From Lewinellaceae bacterium (lineage in GTDB: Bacteria; Bacteroidota; Bacteroidia; Chitinophagales; Saprospiraceae): a stretch of 64,000 nt of DNA. Numbering within the stretch: the stretch's first letter is position 1; every line of letters starts with the position of its first letter. The notes below the pieces were generated by a model that had not been told where the DNA came from, made no database searches, and saw only the letters and a program-made list of their open reading frames with translations. Position numbers and translations under genes: made by a program. This document shows positions 9,935 to 20,219 of this stretch, piece by piece. The stretch covers positions 62,001 to 126,000 of the forward strand of contig JADJFA010000015.1 of the NCBI GenBank assembly GCA_016708875.1, written 5' to 3'.

Positions 9935-10951
9935 TCACAATCCCTCTATACCCGTTACCGTCGTGTACTTGAATGATAGTTTCTTATCAGGATGCACAAT
10001 GTTGAATGCCGATTGGCAGGCAAGGGTGGCCTCATGAAACCCGCAAAGGATAAGTTTAAGCTTGCCGGGGTATGTGTTTATGTCGCCAATGGCAAAAATG
10101 CCAGGCAGATTGGTGGCGTAATCGAGCGTATTGACGGTGATTGCGTTTTTGTCAATGCCCAGTCCCCAGTCTGCGATAGGGCCGAGTTTGGGGGTTAGGC
10201 CAAAAAGCGGCACAAAATGGTCGGTAGGCAATTGACTTTCCCCTTCTGTGTCGTGCAGTACCGTCAGGTTTTCCAATTTTCCATTTCCTTGTAATCCCGT
10301 GATTTGAGCATTGGTAATGAGCCGAACACGGCCTTTTTCCACAAGGTGCTGCACTTTTTCTACGCTGTCTAGTGCGCCCCGGAACTCTGTGCGCCGGTGA
10401 ATGAGGGTAATCTCTTTGGCGATATTGGCGAGATAGATCGTCCAATCCAAAGCCGAATCGCCGCCGCCCGCAATGACCACCCTTTGGCCTTGGTACATCT
10501 CGGGGTTACGCACAAAGTATTCTACACCGTGATCCTCAAACGCGTGAATATTATCAATGGGTGGTTTACGGGGCTCAAAACTGCCCAATCCTGCGGCAAT
10601 AAAAATCACCGGAGCCAGGTGCCGGATTCCGCGCTGTGTAGTGACAAGCCAACGCCCATCTGCCTGACGTTCAATACTTTCGGCGCGTTCGCTCATGGTG
10701 TAGCCTGGTTTAAAAGGCTCTATTTGCTTTAGCAAGTTTTTCACCAGATCTCCAGCTAAAACGCCCGGACATCCGGGGATGTCGTAGATAGGTTTTTTGG
10801 GGTAAATTTCGGTGAGCTGCCCACCAGGTTGAGGCAAAATGTCTATGATATGGCAGCGCAATTTCAACAGACCCGCTTCAAAAACAGCGAACAGCCCAAC
10901 AGGTCCTGCGCCGATGATAATAATATCAGTTTCAATTGTTTGTGTTGTCAT
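9935..10951 (-). CDS. Ferredoxin/flavodoxin-NADP+ reductase, thioredoxin-reductase-like type
   Basis: This is an FAD- and NADPH-binding reductase of the thioredoxin-reductase-like FNR group (Bacillus YumC type), which moves electrons between NADPH and ferredoxin. The FAD motif GAGPVG follows the N-terminus (TETDIIIIGAGPVG region), and a second Rossmann motif GGGDSALDW binds NADPH. The C-terminal GDINTYPGK closes the FAD site. The CxxC pair of true thioredoxin reductases is absent, which favours FNR. ATG 10951 is preferred over the upstream ATGs (10972, 11014) because the family begins just before the FAD strand and the longer version overlaps the next gene. It converges on hutH. Confidence 0.85.
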   Translation of the reverse strand: MTTQTIETDIIIIGAGPVGLFAVFEAGLLKLRCHIIDILPQPGGQLTEIYPKKPIYDIPGCPGVLAGDLVKNLLKQIEPFKPGYTMSERAESIERQADGRWLVTTQRGIRHLAPVIFIAAGLGSFEPRKPPIDNIHAFEDHGVEYFVRNPEMYQGQRVVIAGGGDSALDWTIYLANIAKEITLIHRRTEFRGALDSVEKVQHLVEKGRVRLITNAQITGLQGNGKLENLTVLHDTEGESQLPTDHFVPLFGLTPKLGPIADWGLGIDKNAITVNTLDYATNLPGIFAIGDINTYPGKLKLILCGFHEATLACQSAFNIVHPDKKLSFKYTTVTGIEGL

Positions 10952-11010
10952 AAAAGGTGGGGCGAAAATCATTTCGCCCAAACGTGTCTTGAGAAAATTG
11001 GCGTAGAAAA

Positions 11011-11403
11011 TCAACGCCTCCTTTCTTGTAAATAATTTCTTTTTCTAGATGGTGCAACCAGCATTTCTTTGGCCCATCTGCCCGTAAGTGCGCCCAACGC
11101 ACCGAGCAAACCGCCCAAAGCACCCGTCACCAACAGCAGTTGCGAAGCCTCCACACCCATGAACAGTTGGCCGACCTTGGCGGATAGCATTCCACCATTG
11201 GAACTGTCTGCAAACCAAGCCGTTGCGTACCACAACAAGAAGCCCCCGATAAATCCTCCAAAGAAGGCGGCCCAAGCGCCTCGGGCAAAAAACCAGCCAA
11301 CCAGAAAGGCAATGGGAGCAAGCGTCCACCATGGCAATCCGAGGAGGCAAAGATTGCCCAAAACAAAAATTATAAGCGCAGAGAGCAGGGTGTTCTTCAT
11401 CAT
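11011..11403 (-). CDS. Small membrane protein of unknown function
   Basis: This is a 130-residue protein with about four hydrophobic segments, Gly/Ala-rich (FGGFIGGFLLWYATAW; GALGGLLGALGAL), and a basic tail ending in RKRNYLQERRR. No family was recognised. It lies 59 bp upstream of the reductase on the same strand and may be co-transcribed. The start could also be the second Met at 11400. Confidence 0.6.
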   Translation of the reverse strand: MMKNTLLSALIIFVLGNLCLLGLPWWTLAPIAFLVGWFFARGAWAAFFGGFIGGFLLWYATAWFADSSNGGMLSAKVGQLFMGVEASQLLLVTGALGGLLGALGALTGRWAKEMLVAPSRKRNYLQERRR

Positions 11404-11437
11404 TGAAAATGTTGATTTTGATTATTGCTGGAGTCGC

Positions 11438-11518
11438 CACTAATTGCACGAATTTTCACGAATTGGATAATTTCCTTACCTGATTTAGTGAAAATTAGTG
11501 CAATTAATGCAATTAATG
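11438..11518. repeat. Inverted repeat of the ACGAATT/GTGAAAATT type
   Basis: CACTAATTGCACGAATTTTC at 11441 is mirrored by GTGAAAATTAGTGCAATTAATG ending near 11516. A related element is at 30442-30506. It is located between the acylase and the small membrane protein gene. Confidence 0.7.
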
Positions 11519-11529
11519 GCTAAAATGAA

Positions 11530-14024
11530 TTAAGGCTTGAAAACTTGCTTGCCCAAAATTCGCTCCGAAGACTCATTTGCGGATTTCAAAAAAAGCAAAT
11601 CGTAATAATTTCCACTGGCCCAGGTATCCACCATGTTGTCATAGAATTTGCTTCCGGGATTGCCACTTTGGCCTCCAGGGTAAACGCCGAGCGCATGCAC
11701 CACATCGCCAAGTTCAACGATCATACGCCAGGAAGGGCCATTGGCTTTACTAATAGCATTGGGCGCAGTGCGATGCCCGCCCAATTTTATCCCCAGGCGG
11801 CTGAAGGCATCAATTTGGCCTAAATGTTTGATTACAAAGCCCTTATATTCTCCAAAGGCGACGCGTTGTGCCGGATTTTGCTTAAAATAGGATTGCATTA
11901 GTTTGAAAGACTCGAGCACAATGTCGCGGGCGGTCTCCCGGAAGGGCGTAGCGGGATGATCAAAAAAGACGCTGGCCGAATCCATTTGCATGATCTCGAT
12001 AAATCGCCAGGCATCAGGATACAGCAGTGCTATTTTTTGGTTTTTGCTGGCCAGTAAATCATCCGTAGGGACGGTACTTTTTCCTCGTTTTTCGAGCGCA
12101 CTGATTTCGTCCCAAGTGGCCGTATAGCACGAATCGAACCAAGCCTCAAAAATAGTAGGAGCAATGAGATCAGATTCGTACCTGAAATTCCATGCCGCAA
12201 GTTCGTCTGCTATTTGCTTGCCTTCTGAATCTAATTGGCTGCGGTCAAGCAGGCGCAGCATGATGGGCAGCGCATCCGCAGCGCGTTGGCTAAAATTGTC
12301 CAACTGCATGGTTTTCATGCTGTCTACGGTTGCATTCGTCATGGCCTCAAGCCGGTCGTGAATACGCCGGCTGCGCCAATCTTCAAAATTACCGAGGTAA
12401 TAGTAGGGGTAGGTGGGAGGGGTAGAGTGTTGGTTGGCTGAAAAAACAAAGCCACGACCGGGGTTTTTCATGCTTGGTATCTGATCCTTGGGGATAAAAC
12501 TATGCCATGCATTCGCCCACCGGTCGCCTTCCTGTAAAAATCTGCCTTGTTGCTGACCACGAATAGGATATTTTCCTTGCGTTTGAATGGCGATGTCGCC
12601 ATCACGAGAAGCGAATACAAAATTCTGTGCGGGGGAATCGAAGCCAGGAAGTGCGTTTTTATATGATTCGTAATTTTTCCCGGTGTTGAGGCCGAGAAAA
12701 ACATCAAAGGTGCTTAGTTCGGGCACGTCGTGGGCTATCCATCGAAGGGCGCAATCCCGGAGTGGGTTTTCCGTTTCAAAATCGTAGGTGACAGGACCGA
12801 ATACCGTGAAGCGCAGCGTGTCTCGAAATACCGGTTTGCCTTTCACTCCGATTTCTTCATACCGGAATTGCACCGCTTTTTCCTCTCCGTCTATCTTGTA
12901 CTTACTCCGTTCGGCATTTGCCCAATGAATTTTGTACCAGTCAGATACGTCGTGACTAACATTGGTCAATCCCCAAGCGATGTTTTCATTAAAACCGATG
13001 AGTATTCCAGGTACACCCGGAAGCGAAACGCCATATGTATTGGCCTGAGGCGTATGAATTTGCACCTGAAACCAAATAGATGGCAGGGTAAGGTTAAGGT
13101 GTGGGTCGTTGCACAAGATTGGTTTGCCTGACTTGGTTTTTGTACCGCTCAATGCCCAGTTGTTGCTGCCAACGATTGGGCCATCATTCAGATATTTTTC
13201 TTCAGGCTCACGAGGTTCTATCAACCCGATCATACTTGCACTGTCCGGGAAAAAGGTGGTGGCAGAAGCGGCTGAACAGCATTCCATTGTCCCGTGTCAG
13301 GAATGATGGGTTGTTGCTTGGGGTTCCATTCAGGATAGAGGTAGTTAAAGGTTTCGTTGCCCAGTAATGCCAGCGTGTTGGTGCTTTCGAGATCGTCTTC
13401 CCAGGCGCAGAGGGTTTCGGCCATGGCTTCTGATACGAGTGCGACTTTGAGCGGTGTCCAGGGTTCTGGTTCGTAGTTGAGCAGCTTGAACTCGATGGGC
13501 CAATCGGCAGCAGAGAGTTGGCTTACCCAGGCATTTACACCATCTGTGTAGGCTTGGAGTAAGGCCATCGTTTCAGGCGATTTTTTCCAACCTATCAGGT
13601 CGTTTTCAGCGGCTAGCACCATGCCTTTGCGGCGTGCGAGGCGGTCGAGGCGCAAGGTTTTTTCTCCAATTACCTCAGAAAGGCGACCAGATGCCTTGCG
13701 GGCAGTCATGTCCATTTGCCAAAGCCTGTGTTGTGCGGTCACGTAGCCTTGTACCCGAGCTGCATCTTCTTGATTTTCAGCAAAAATGTGGGGTACGAGC
13801 AGCTCATCATATACCACTTCAACTTTGCTTTTTAATCCGGGAAGCGAAAGGGATTGCTCGTCAAAACCTTCAACAGGCTCGGCATTTGCCCAAAAACCAG
13901 AAAAAGGGTTAAGAAAAGCGCCCAAGGGCGGGATGGTTTTGTCGCCCAATTGCTGAGGCCGAGCGAGTTGCCACACAAAAAAGGTGGTAAGCGAGAGGGC
14001 TAAGAGGAATTTGATTGTGCGCAT
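11530..14024 (-). CDS. Penicillin acylase family (S45) hydrolase, apparent frameshift
   Basis: This is an N-terminal-nucleophile amidohydrolase of peptidase family S45 (penicillin acylases, acyl-homoserine-lactone acylases), made as a precursor that cuts itself into two chains. ATG 14024 begins a signal anchor (MRTIKFLLALSLTTFFVW). The alpha region has YDELLVPHIFAENQEDA and the beta chain starts at GSNNWALSG, whose Ser is the catalytic nucleophile. The two halves are in different frames: the first ends QPLLPPPFSRTVQV and the second continues FFPDSASMIGL. One extra T in the minus-strand run at 13250-13254 joins them into about 831 residues, a normal size. The substrate cannot be told from sequence: beta-lactam, acyl-homoserine lactone or another amide are all possible. 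Confidence 0.85.
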
Positions 14025-14039
14025 AGAGCGGGTCTTTTC

Positions 14040-14047
14040 CAAAACTA
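14040..14047 (-). promoter_or_regulatory. -7 box (TAGTTTTG) for the acylase gene
   Basis: A perfect TAnnTTTG match on the minus strand lies 15 bases before ATG 14024. It supports that start over ATG 14087, which would lie upstream of the promoter. Confidence 0.4.
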
Positions 14048-14208
14048 AAGAGCGGCTAAGGTAGAGCAGCTTCTGTTTGTGGCGCATTGCTTGACCAAAA
14101 ACAAATCTTTTTTTGGCTACAAATAACCACCAATCGGGCTAAATTTGGACTTATCGAGACTTTGCCCAATTAGCCGTAAAAATTTCCCAAAAAAATACTG
14201 ACAAAAAC

Positions 14209-14240
14209 TTGACAATTCCCGACAATTCACCCTAAAATTG
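14209..14240 (+). promoter_or_regulatory. Promoter of candidate small RNA
   Basis: TTG at 14209, 21-base spacer, then TAAAATTG at 14233, one base off TAnnTTTG. No coding start follows before the terminator at 14280. Confidence 0.4.
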
Positions 14241-14246
14241 CAGCAA

Positions 14247-14312
14247 GTAGTTTTTGTGTTTATTTGTTTGGGTTAGAATCCCTCGCTGCTAACAGTGAGG
14301 GATTTCTTTTTT
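14247..14312 (+). ncRNA. Candidate small RNA of about 66 nt
   Basis: The predicted transcript starts just after the -7 box at 14233 and ends in a textbook intrinsic terminator. There is no reading frame with a start codon. The core GGGTTAGAATCCC can form its own stem-loop, and GCAGC at 14240 could pair with GCTGC in the terminator stem, so two alternative folds are possible. It may instead be a leader of the HYR gene 200 bases downstream that is stopped early. No known RNA family was recognised. Confidence 0.3.
14280..14312 (+). terminator. Intrinsic terminator
   Basis: A nine-pair stem (CCCTCGCTG / CAGTGAGGG, including one G-U pair) with a CTAA loop is followed by ATTTCTTTTTT. It is oriented on the plus strand although no plus-strand gene precedes it, which is the reason a small RNA is proposed. 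Confidence 0.75.
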
Positions 14313-14334
14313 AGCAAACCACGTGGCATTTCTA

Positions 14335-14412
14335 AACCACATAGTTCACCTAGCGCACTTAGTTTCCAACTTTTAGGTTTAAGAACTATGTGCGCTATGT
14401 GAAATATGTGGT
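14335..14412. repeat. Long imperfect inverted repeat (CACATAG/CTATGTG type)
   Basis: AACCACATAGTTCACCTAGC at 14335 is mirrored by GCTATGTGAAATATGTGGTT ending near 14412. It resembles in style the element at 9850 and lies in the leader region of the HYR gene. Confidence 0.7.
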
Positions 14413-14512
14413 TTTTTTATGGGGTAGTCTGTTCTAGGGTTAGGTTTTTCAAAGTGCTGACACAAACGGAAAGTAAAACATTCAACATCACTTTCCATAA
14501 CCGTACAGTACA

Positions 14513-17500
14513 ATGAAAAACTTCCTCTTGCTGCTCTTTTTTTTATGCCTTGGCATTCATCAAACCCATGCTCAATGCATAATTGAAGACAGTGGCCTCA
14601 ACAATGAAGGCTGTAATGACAATGGTACTCCTTCTAACCCCGACGACGATTACATCGTATTTACTCTCAGTCCTACGGGAACCGATCTTGATTCCGGGTA
14701 TGAGTTTGAATCAGTCCCCGGATTTCCTGTGCCAACGCTTTTGGATGGCTCTCTTGCAGTAAATATTCCCTATGGCGTGGAAACAGGTTTTAGGACAGCC
14801 AATGGCTCTGCTGGCGCGCCAGGGGGCGATTACAACATCCGCATCTTGGATGACTCCGGCAATTGCTTTTTAGATGAGTCTGTGAATAGGCCAGGAAGTT
14901 GTTCTAATAGTACTCCCTGCACTATTACGGTTGATTTTTTTGGGAATCCAGGTCCCTGCAACGACAATGGAACCCCCAACGACCCCAGCGATGACTTTTT
15001 TACTCAAAACATTCACGCATCTTTTTTTAATCGCCCAGGCACGGGCAGCCTTCAAATCGTGCCGGGTGGCGACCAGATTGGTGTATATTCCATCCCGGTG
15101 AACCAAATTATCGGCAATGCACACCTTTTCACTGCCGTGATGTTGAAAGCAGATGGAACCCCATCCATCGTGCAAATGAATTTTACGGACGATCCTGGTT
15201 GTATAGACTCGGATACGGGTCCTACCGTTCAGCCATGTTCTACGCCGCCGCCGCCTTGCACCATTACAGTTGATTTTTTTGGAAACCCTGGCCCATGCAA
15301 TGACAACGGTACGCCCAATGATCCCAATGACGATTTTTTTACCCAGAATATTCATGCATCCTTTTTCAATCGTCCATCCACAGGCAGTTTTGCAAATTGT
15401 GCCGGGTGGCGACCAGATTGGTGTATATTCCATCCCGGTGAACCAAATTATCGGCAATGCACACCTTTTCACTGCCGTGATGTTGAAAGCAGATGGAACG
15501 CCATCCATCGTGCAAATGAATTTTACCGACGACCTTGGGTGTATTGACGCAGATACGGGTCCTGCAGTGCACCCATGTTCAGTACCCTCGCCTTGTGCAA
15601 TTACCGATGTTCAATTAAATAATCCAGAGTCCTGCGACGACAACGGCACGCCCACTGACCCCACGGATGATTTTTACATTGCGGATATTTTTGTATTCTT
15701 TGAAAACCCGCCTTCAACGGGGCTTTTGAAGTTCACGGGCGCTGATTTTGTGGACGGGGACTTTTCATTTGCCATAGCAAACGTATTGTCCATTGGCAGC
15801 CCGTTTGGCGTTTCAAACAAAAAAATCAGGGCGGATGGACAGACTACCTCTTTCGTAGTCGAATTTACAGATGCCTCGGGTTGTATTGCTTCACTCGGGG
15901 TTACTGGGGTAGACCCTTGTTCTTTCCCGGCCCCCCTGCTTACCTGCCCACCACACACTACCGTTTCTTGCTTTAACAACGTCCCGCTCGCCGATCCCTC
16001 GGATGTTTTGGAAACACATGAATGCCCGGGAAATGTAGACATCGTGCTTCAATTGGAGGTAAATCAAGGGCAGACATGCCCAAACAAGCTGACAGTTGTA
16101 CGAATCTATCAGGCAACAGATGCCTGCGGCCAAACGGCAACATGCTCTCAATTCATCACCGTAGACGACCAAACCGACCCGACAATGACTTGTCCGGGTA
16201 ACGTGACGGTTTCCTGTGCCAGCAATGTGCCGCCAGCGGATATTGCTGCTGTGACAAATGTAGGAGACAATTGTGGTGGAACAGTAACCGTCTTCAATTT
16301 TCCACAAGATGCGATTTCGAATCAAAGTTGTACAAACCGGTTCACCATTACACGTAGCTATTTTGCTGTGGATGAATGCGGCAATTCTAAAAATTGTATT
16401 CAAATCATCACTGTCAACGACCAAACCAAACCGACCATGACCTGCCCGGGCAATTTGACGCTTACCTGTGCCAATCAAGTGCCAGCGGCCAACACCGCAT
16501 CAGTGACAGGTGTGGGCGACAACTGTGGTGGAACAGTCACCGTTACCAATTTTCCGTCAGACGCTATCTCAAATCAAACTTGCGCCAACCGATTTAACAT
16601 CATGCGCAGTTACTTTGCAGTAGATGTTTGTGGCAATTCGAACAATTGCACCCAGATCATCACCGTGAACGATCAAACCCCCGCCCAACCTTACCTGCCC
16701 GGGAGCCCAAACTGTCTCCTGTGCCGAACAGGTACCGGCCCCGAATCCTGCCTCCGTAACGGGATTGAGCGACAACTGCGGCGGGACGGCCACACCGAGT
16801 TTTTTTTCGGATGGAATTAGCAATCAGACTTGTGCCAACAGGTTCATACTCACACGACAATATCGCGCAACAGACGTTTGCGGCAACTCACGCTCCTGTA
16901 CGCAGGTCATCACCGTGAACGACCAAACTTCGCCAGTATTCAATTCCGTACCAGCCAATGTAACGGTTGATTGTTATCTCATTCCTCAGGTTGGCACTCC
17001 CACAGCTTCAGACAATTGTACGAGCGGCGCCACCGTGAGTTTCCTCGGCGAAGTCAGCGTACCGGGCATTTGCCCTGTTTTCAAAATCCTGACACGCACA
17101 TGGCGAGCCATGGATGTATGTGGAAACAGCGCAACGGCCAGCCAGGTCATTACTGTGACTGACTACAATGCCCCGCAATTCCTTGTTTTGCCTAAAAATC
17201 AGATAGTGGAGTGCGGCCCGAACAATGCAGCGGAATTCCAGGCCTTTCTCGACAATCGTGGTGGCGCGGTGGTACAAGATTGTGCCCAAATCACGTACAC
17301 TCATGGGGACAGTCCGGTTCAAACCATTTACTTTGATTGCGGCAATACTTTCCACAATAACATCCGCTTTTTCGCAACTGATGAGTGTGGAAATGTATCC
17401 TACCGCGATGCCTCGTTCACGGTGGTGGACCAAACGCCGCCGGTGTTCAGCACACCACCTCAAAGCGTTGATTTAGAATGTGATGCATCTGACGACAACG

Positions 17501-19062
17501 GCGAAAATGTATTCTACGACTGGCTCGAAAGCAATGCCGGCCTGGTCGCAGAGGACAACTGCGGGGAAGTTGAATTGGAAAAAATACAGGTAAGCGAATA
17601 CACCGGATGTGGGAATACCTGGCGCAAAACATACGAGTTTCGCGCTAAAGACGAGTGTGGAAACCTTACCAAAACCACCGCAACTTTTGCTGTGGTGGAC
17701 AACACGCCGCCGACCTTGGAATGCCCTCATAACGGCAATATCTTCCTTGCCTGCATTGAAGATGTACCAGCTGCGGATCCTTCCGCACTAAGCGCGTCTG
17801 ATTGTAGTGGTGTGACATTGTCACTCATAGACACCTGGACCAATGGCACAGGTTGTCCTGGCTGGATGATGACTGTGGCATATCGCTACGCCGCCACCGA
17901 TGGATGCGGGAATCAGGCTATTTGTGAAAGAGCCTTTTATGTAGAGGAAACAGATGTACCCACGCTGGTTTGTCCCGACACAATTAAACTGATCTGTGCA
18001 AACGACATCCCCGGCCCGGCACAACTTTTCAGCCATATCAAAACCCTTTTGGTGGGCGATTGCGCCGGAGGATTCAACTCTGTTGCGATCTTAAATGACA
18101 GCGGTCAACCACAGAATGGCACCACCCACCGGACTTATACTTTCACGGCAAAAAATCACTGTGGCAAAGTGAGCTCGTCTTGTTCCGTCACCTTTCTGGC
18201 TACCGGCACTTGCAACCAACTTTGCACCGCGTCTCAAGCCTCATGGGGCGATCCGGGTGGAACTGTTGGCGGTATGCTTGCATCTGACGCGCTACAATCG
18301 CTTCTTTCTGAGTACGGCCCTGTGACGGTTGGTGGTGGCAATCATACGGTGTCGGCGCCTAATGCCTCCTGTGTGCAGGAAATGTTGTTTGGCAGTGGTA
18401 ACCTTGGGTTCCTTCCTGCCGGACAGTTTAGTTGTCCGCTTCCCGGCTCGCTTGCCAACCCGGATGGGTCATTGAACAACCAATTGGCAGCCAATGCATT
18501 AGCGCTTCAGTTAAACATCTGGTACAACCTTGAATTCAACAATCGCGACCTGGGAGGACAGGATCTGCACAACCTACCGCCCTGTCTGGTAGAGTTTGCG
18601 GTTTTGAAAGATTTGGGGCAAAAATCCACGGTGCAGGACTTGTTGAACCTGACCAATCAGTACCTCCAAGGTTTTGCTGGGAACTACCCAGTCGACATGC
18701 CAGCATTGTTAAATGCAGCACTTGACAATTTGAACCATTTTCGGGTGGACTGCGGATTAAACGCTCCATGCGAACGGCCTGGGCAAGGACGGTCATCACA
18801 GAAAATAGACCTCATTCGGGATTTCAATCTTTCACCCAACCCTGCTACAGATGCGGTTGCCATAAGCCTTGAATCAGAAAAAGGAAGGCGAAGTACAGTT
18901 CAAGTTTTTGACGGCCGCATTGTTATGTTAGAACGCAATATTCAGATAATGAGCGGTTTAAACAGCGTGGAAATTTCGTTGAAAAACTTTCCGGCGGGTA
19001 TGTATTTCGTTTTGGTAAAATCTGCGGAAGGGGTGAAAACCAGGCGTTTGGTGAAGGGTTAA
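14513..19062 (+). CDS. Giant secreted HYR-domain protein with T9SS sorting signal, two apparent frameshifts
   Basis: This is a secreted, probably surface or adhesion-type protein. A signal peptide (MKNFLLLLFFLCLGIHQTHA) is followed by three repeats starting CxDNGTPxDPxDD, then many cysteine-rich HYR (hyalin-like) modules with the motif TMTCPGNVTVSC...DECGNS...ITVNDQT, a non-repetitive region, and a C-terminal T9SS type A sorting domain (FNLSPNPATDAVAIS to MYFVLVKS). The gene is in three frames. An extra T in 15388-15391 and an extra C in 16678-16682 break it; correcting both gives about 1516 residues with an uninterrupted repeat pattern. The first two 113-residue repeats share a stretch of about 100 identical bases (15061 and 15401 copies). 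It is likely one real gene with sequence errors. Confidence 0.85.
15061..15501 (+). repeat. Internal 339-bp direct repeat in HYR gene
   Basis: The bases from GCCGGGTGGCGACCAG at 15061 and at 15401 run identically for about 100 bases, and the flanking parts of each unit have diverged. The uneven pattern points to recent gene conversion between the copies. Confidence 0.8.
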
Positions 19063-19349
19063 TCAGAGATTATTGCTGGCGAAAAAGGGTGAGGGGTGGG
19101 GTTTTCTTGGGGGTTTCCGGCAGTTTTCCTTTTTGGACGAGCGGTTATAAAACGCGTTGCCTGAATCGTACCAACCATGAAACTTGCCCAAAATATCAAT
19201 TTCACCGTAAAGTGAATCGCGTATCCACAGGTGTAAACCCGACTATTCCGGCTGGGAGGTTGTAGCCCGATTCCAACAAGATCCTCAGGACCAAAGACCC
19301 GGGTAAACACCCAAAACCGGCCGCTCATGTTTTAAACACAAAAATGAGA

Positions 19350-20045
19350 CTACTTCCCTCCGCCAGCGCGGTAGATGTATTTTTCAACATCGCGCCAGTC
19401 AGAAGATTGCGGATTGGGATGATCCCGGCGAATGCGCTCGTATGCTTTAAGGGCAGCCTTCGTGTTGCCTTGGTTTTCGTTGAGCATGCCCAGTTTTTTC
19501 AAATAGTATATGGCCAACATATCATTTTCCGCAGCGTCAGCAGCTTTTTCGTAGTAATCGAGTGCTTTGCCAAAATCCTGTTTTTCAGAATAACAGTCAC
19601 CAAGAATGCCATTTTTCATAGCAGGGAGCAAATCACCTTTGGGGCTGAAATCTTCCATTTGCGCAATGGCGTTGTCAAAATCGCCTGATTGGAGGTAACA
19701 AATACCTGCATAGTAATGCGCCATGTTGCCGGCTGGAGTTCCGCTGAATTTGTCGGCAAGAGCGAGAAAGCCATCGTAGCCACCACCTGGGTCGTTGAGG
19801 GCCATTTGAAAGGAGTCGCGGCTAAACTGTTGTTCGGCTTGCCACATGGCAGCCACGGCTTCCACTTGTTTGGGCTTGACAATCATTTCTTTATACAGCC
19901 ACCAACCAGCAACAACCAATGCGATTGCAGCAAGGAGATAAACCAGGAGGTTGGGGTATTTTTCCCAGATAGGGGTAGAAGAATGCCGTGCAGACACTTG
20001 CTCCACTTCCACGATTTCGATCTGATCAGATTTGCGTTTTGCCAT
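19350..20045 (-). CDS. Membrane-anchored TPR protein (YfgM-like)
   Basis: This is a 231-residue protein with a cytosolic charged N-terminus, one membrane segment (LLVYLLAAIALVVAGWWLY, about 32-50) and several tetratricopeptide repeats outside (MAHYYAGICYLQSGDFDNAI; GKALDYYEKAADAA; KAALKAYERIRRDHP). The layout is that of the YfgM/PpiD-associated ancillary proteins linked to the Sec translocon, although function by analogy only is claimed. The preceding 287 bases (19063-19349) hold no convincing gene; an 89-codon minus-strand frame there looks random. Confidence 0.75.
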   Translation of the reverse strand: MAKRKSDQIEIVEVEQVSARHSSTPIWEKYPNLLVYLLAAIALVVAGWWLYKEMIVKPKQVEAVAAMWQAEQQFSRDSFQMALNDPGGGYDGFLALADKFSGTPAGNMAHYYAGICYLQSGDFDNAIAQMEDFSPKGDLLPAMKNGILGDCYSEKQDFGKALDYYEKAADAAENDMLAIYYLKKLGMLNENQGNTKAALKAYERIRRDHPNPQSSDWRDVEKYIYRAGGGK

Positions 20046-20086
20046 TTTGTCTCTAAAATTTTAAGTCGCTGTTCAAAAAATGCCCG

Positions 20087-20094
20087 CAAAAGTA
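20087..20094 (-). promoter_or_regulatory. -7 box (TACTTTTG) for the TPR gene
   Basis: A perfect TAnnTTTG match on the minus strand lies about 42 bases upstream of ATG 20045. Confidence 0.5.
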
Positions 20095-20172
20095 GACAAA
20101 GTTTGATTCGTGGGAAGGGAAGTTGAAAAAAATGTGCGGGGCGGGGACAAATCGTTGGATCCTTCTGCCAGA

Positions 20173-20219
20173 TGTGAGCGGTGACACCTCTTCCTGCGTC
20201 GGAGATGTCACCGCTCACA
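20173..20219. repeat. Palindrome that supplies the helicase stop codon
   Basis: Arms TGTGAGCGGTGACA (20173-20186) and TGTCACCGCTCACA (20206-20219) flank a 19-base loop. The helicase stop TGA (20215-20217) lies inside one arm, so the last codons of the helicase come from the element. It may also act as its terminator. Confidence 0.8.

Noticed and set aside
14266..14290. tRNA-like T-arm (GGGTTAGAATCCC)
   Set aside because: The 7-base loop resembles a TPsiC arm but no acceptor, D-arm or anticodon stem can be drawn around it and a terminator follows at once.
14513..19062. Three separate genes in the HYR region
   Set aside because: The second and third frames begin within repeat modules, lack signal peptides and join seamlessly if one base is removed at each of two homopolymers.
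19059..19328. 89-codon minus-strand frame after the HYR gene
   Set aside because: No hydrophobic or family signal, no promoter, and composition like non-coding DNA.
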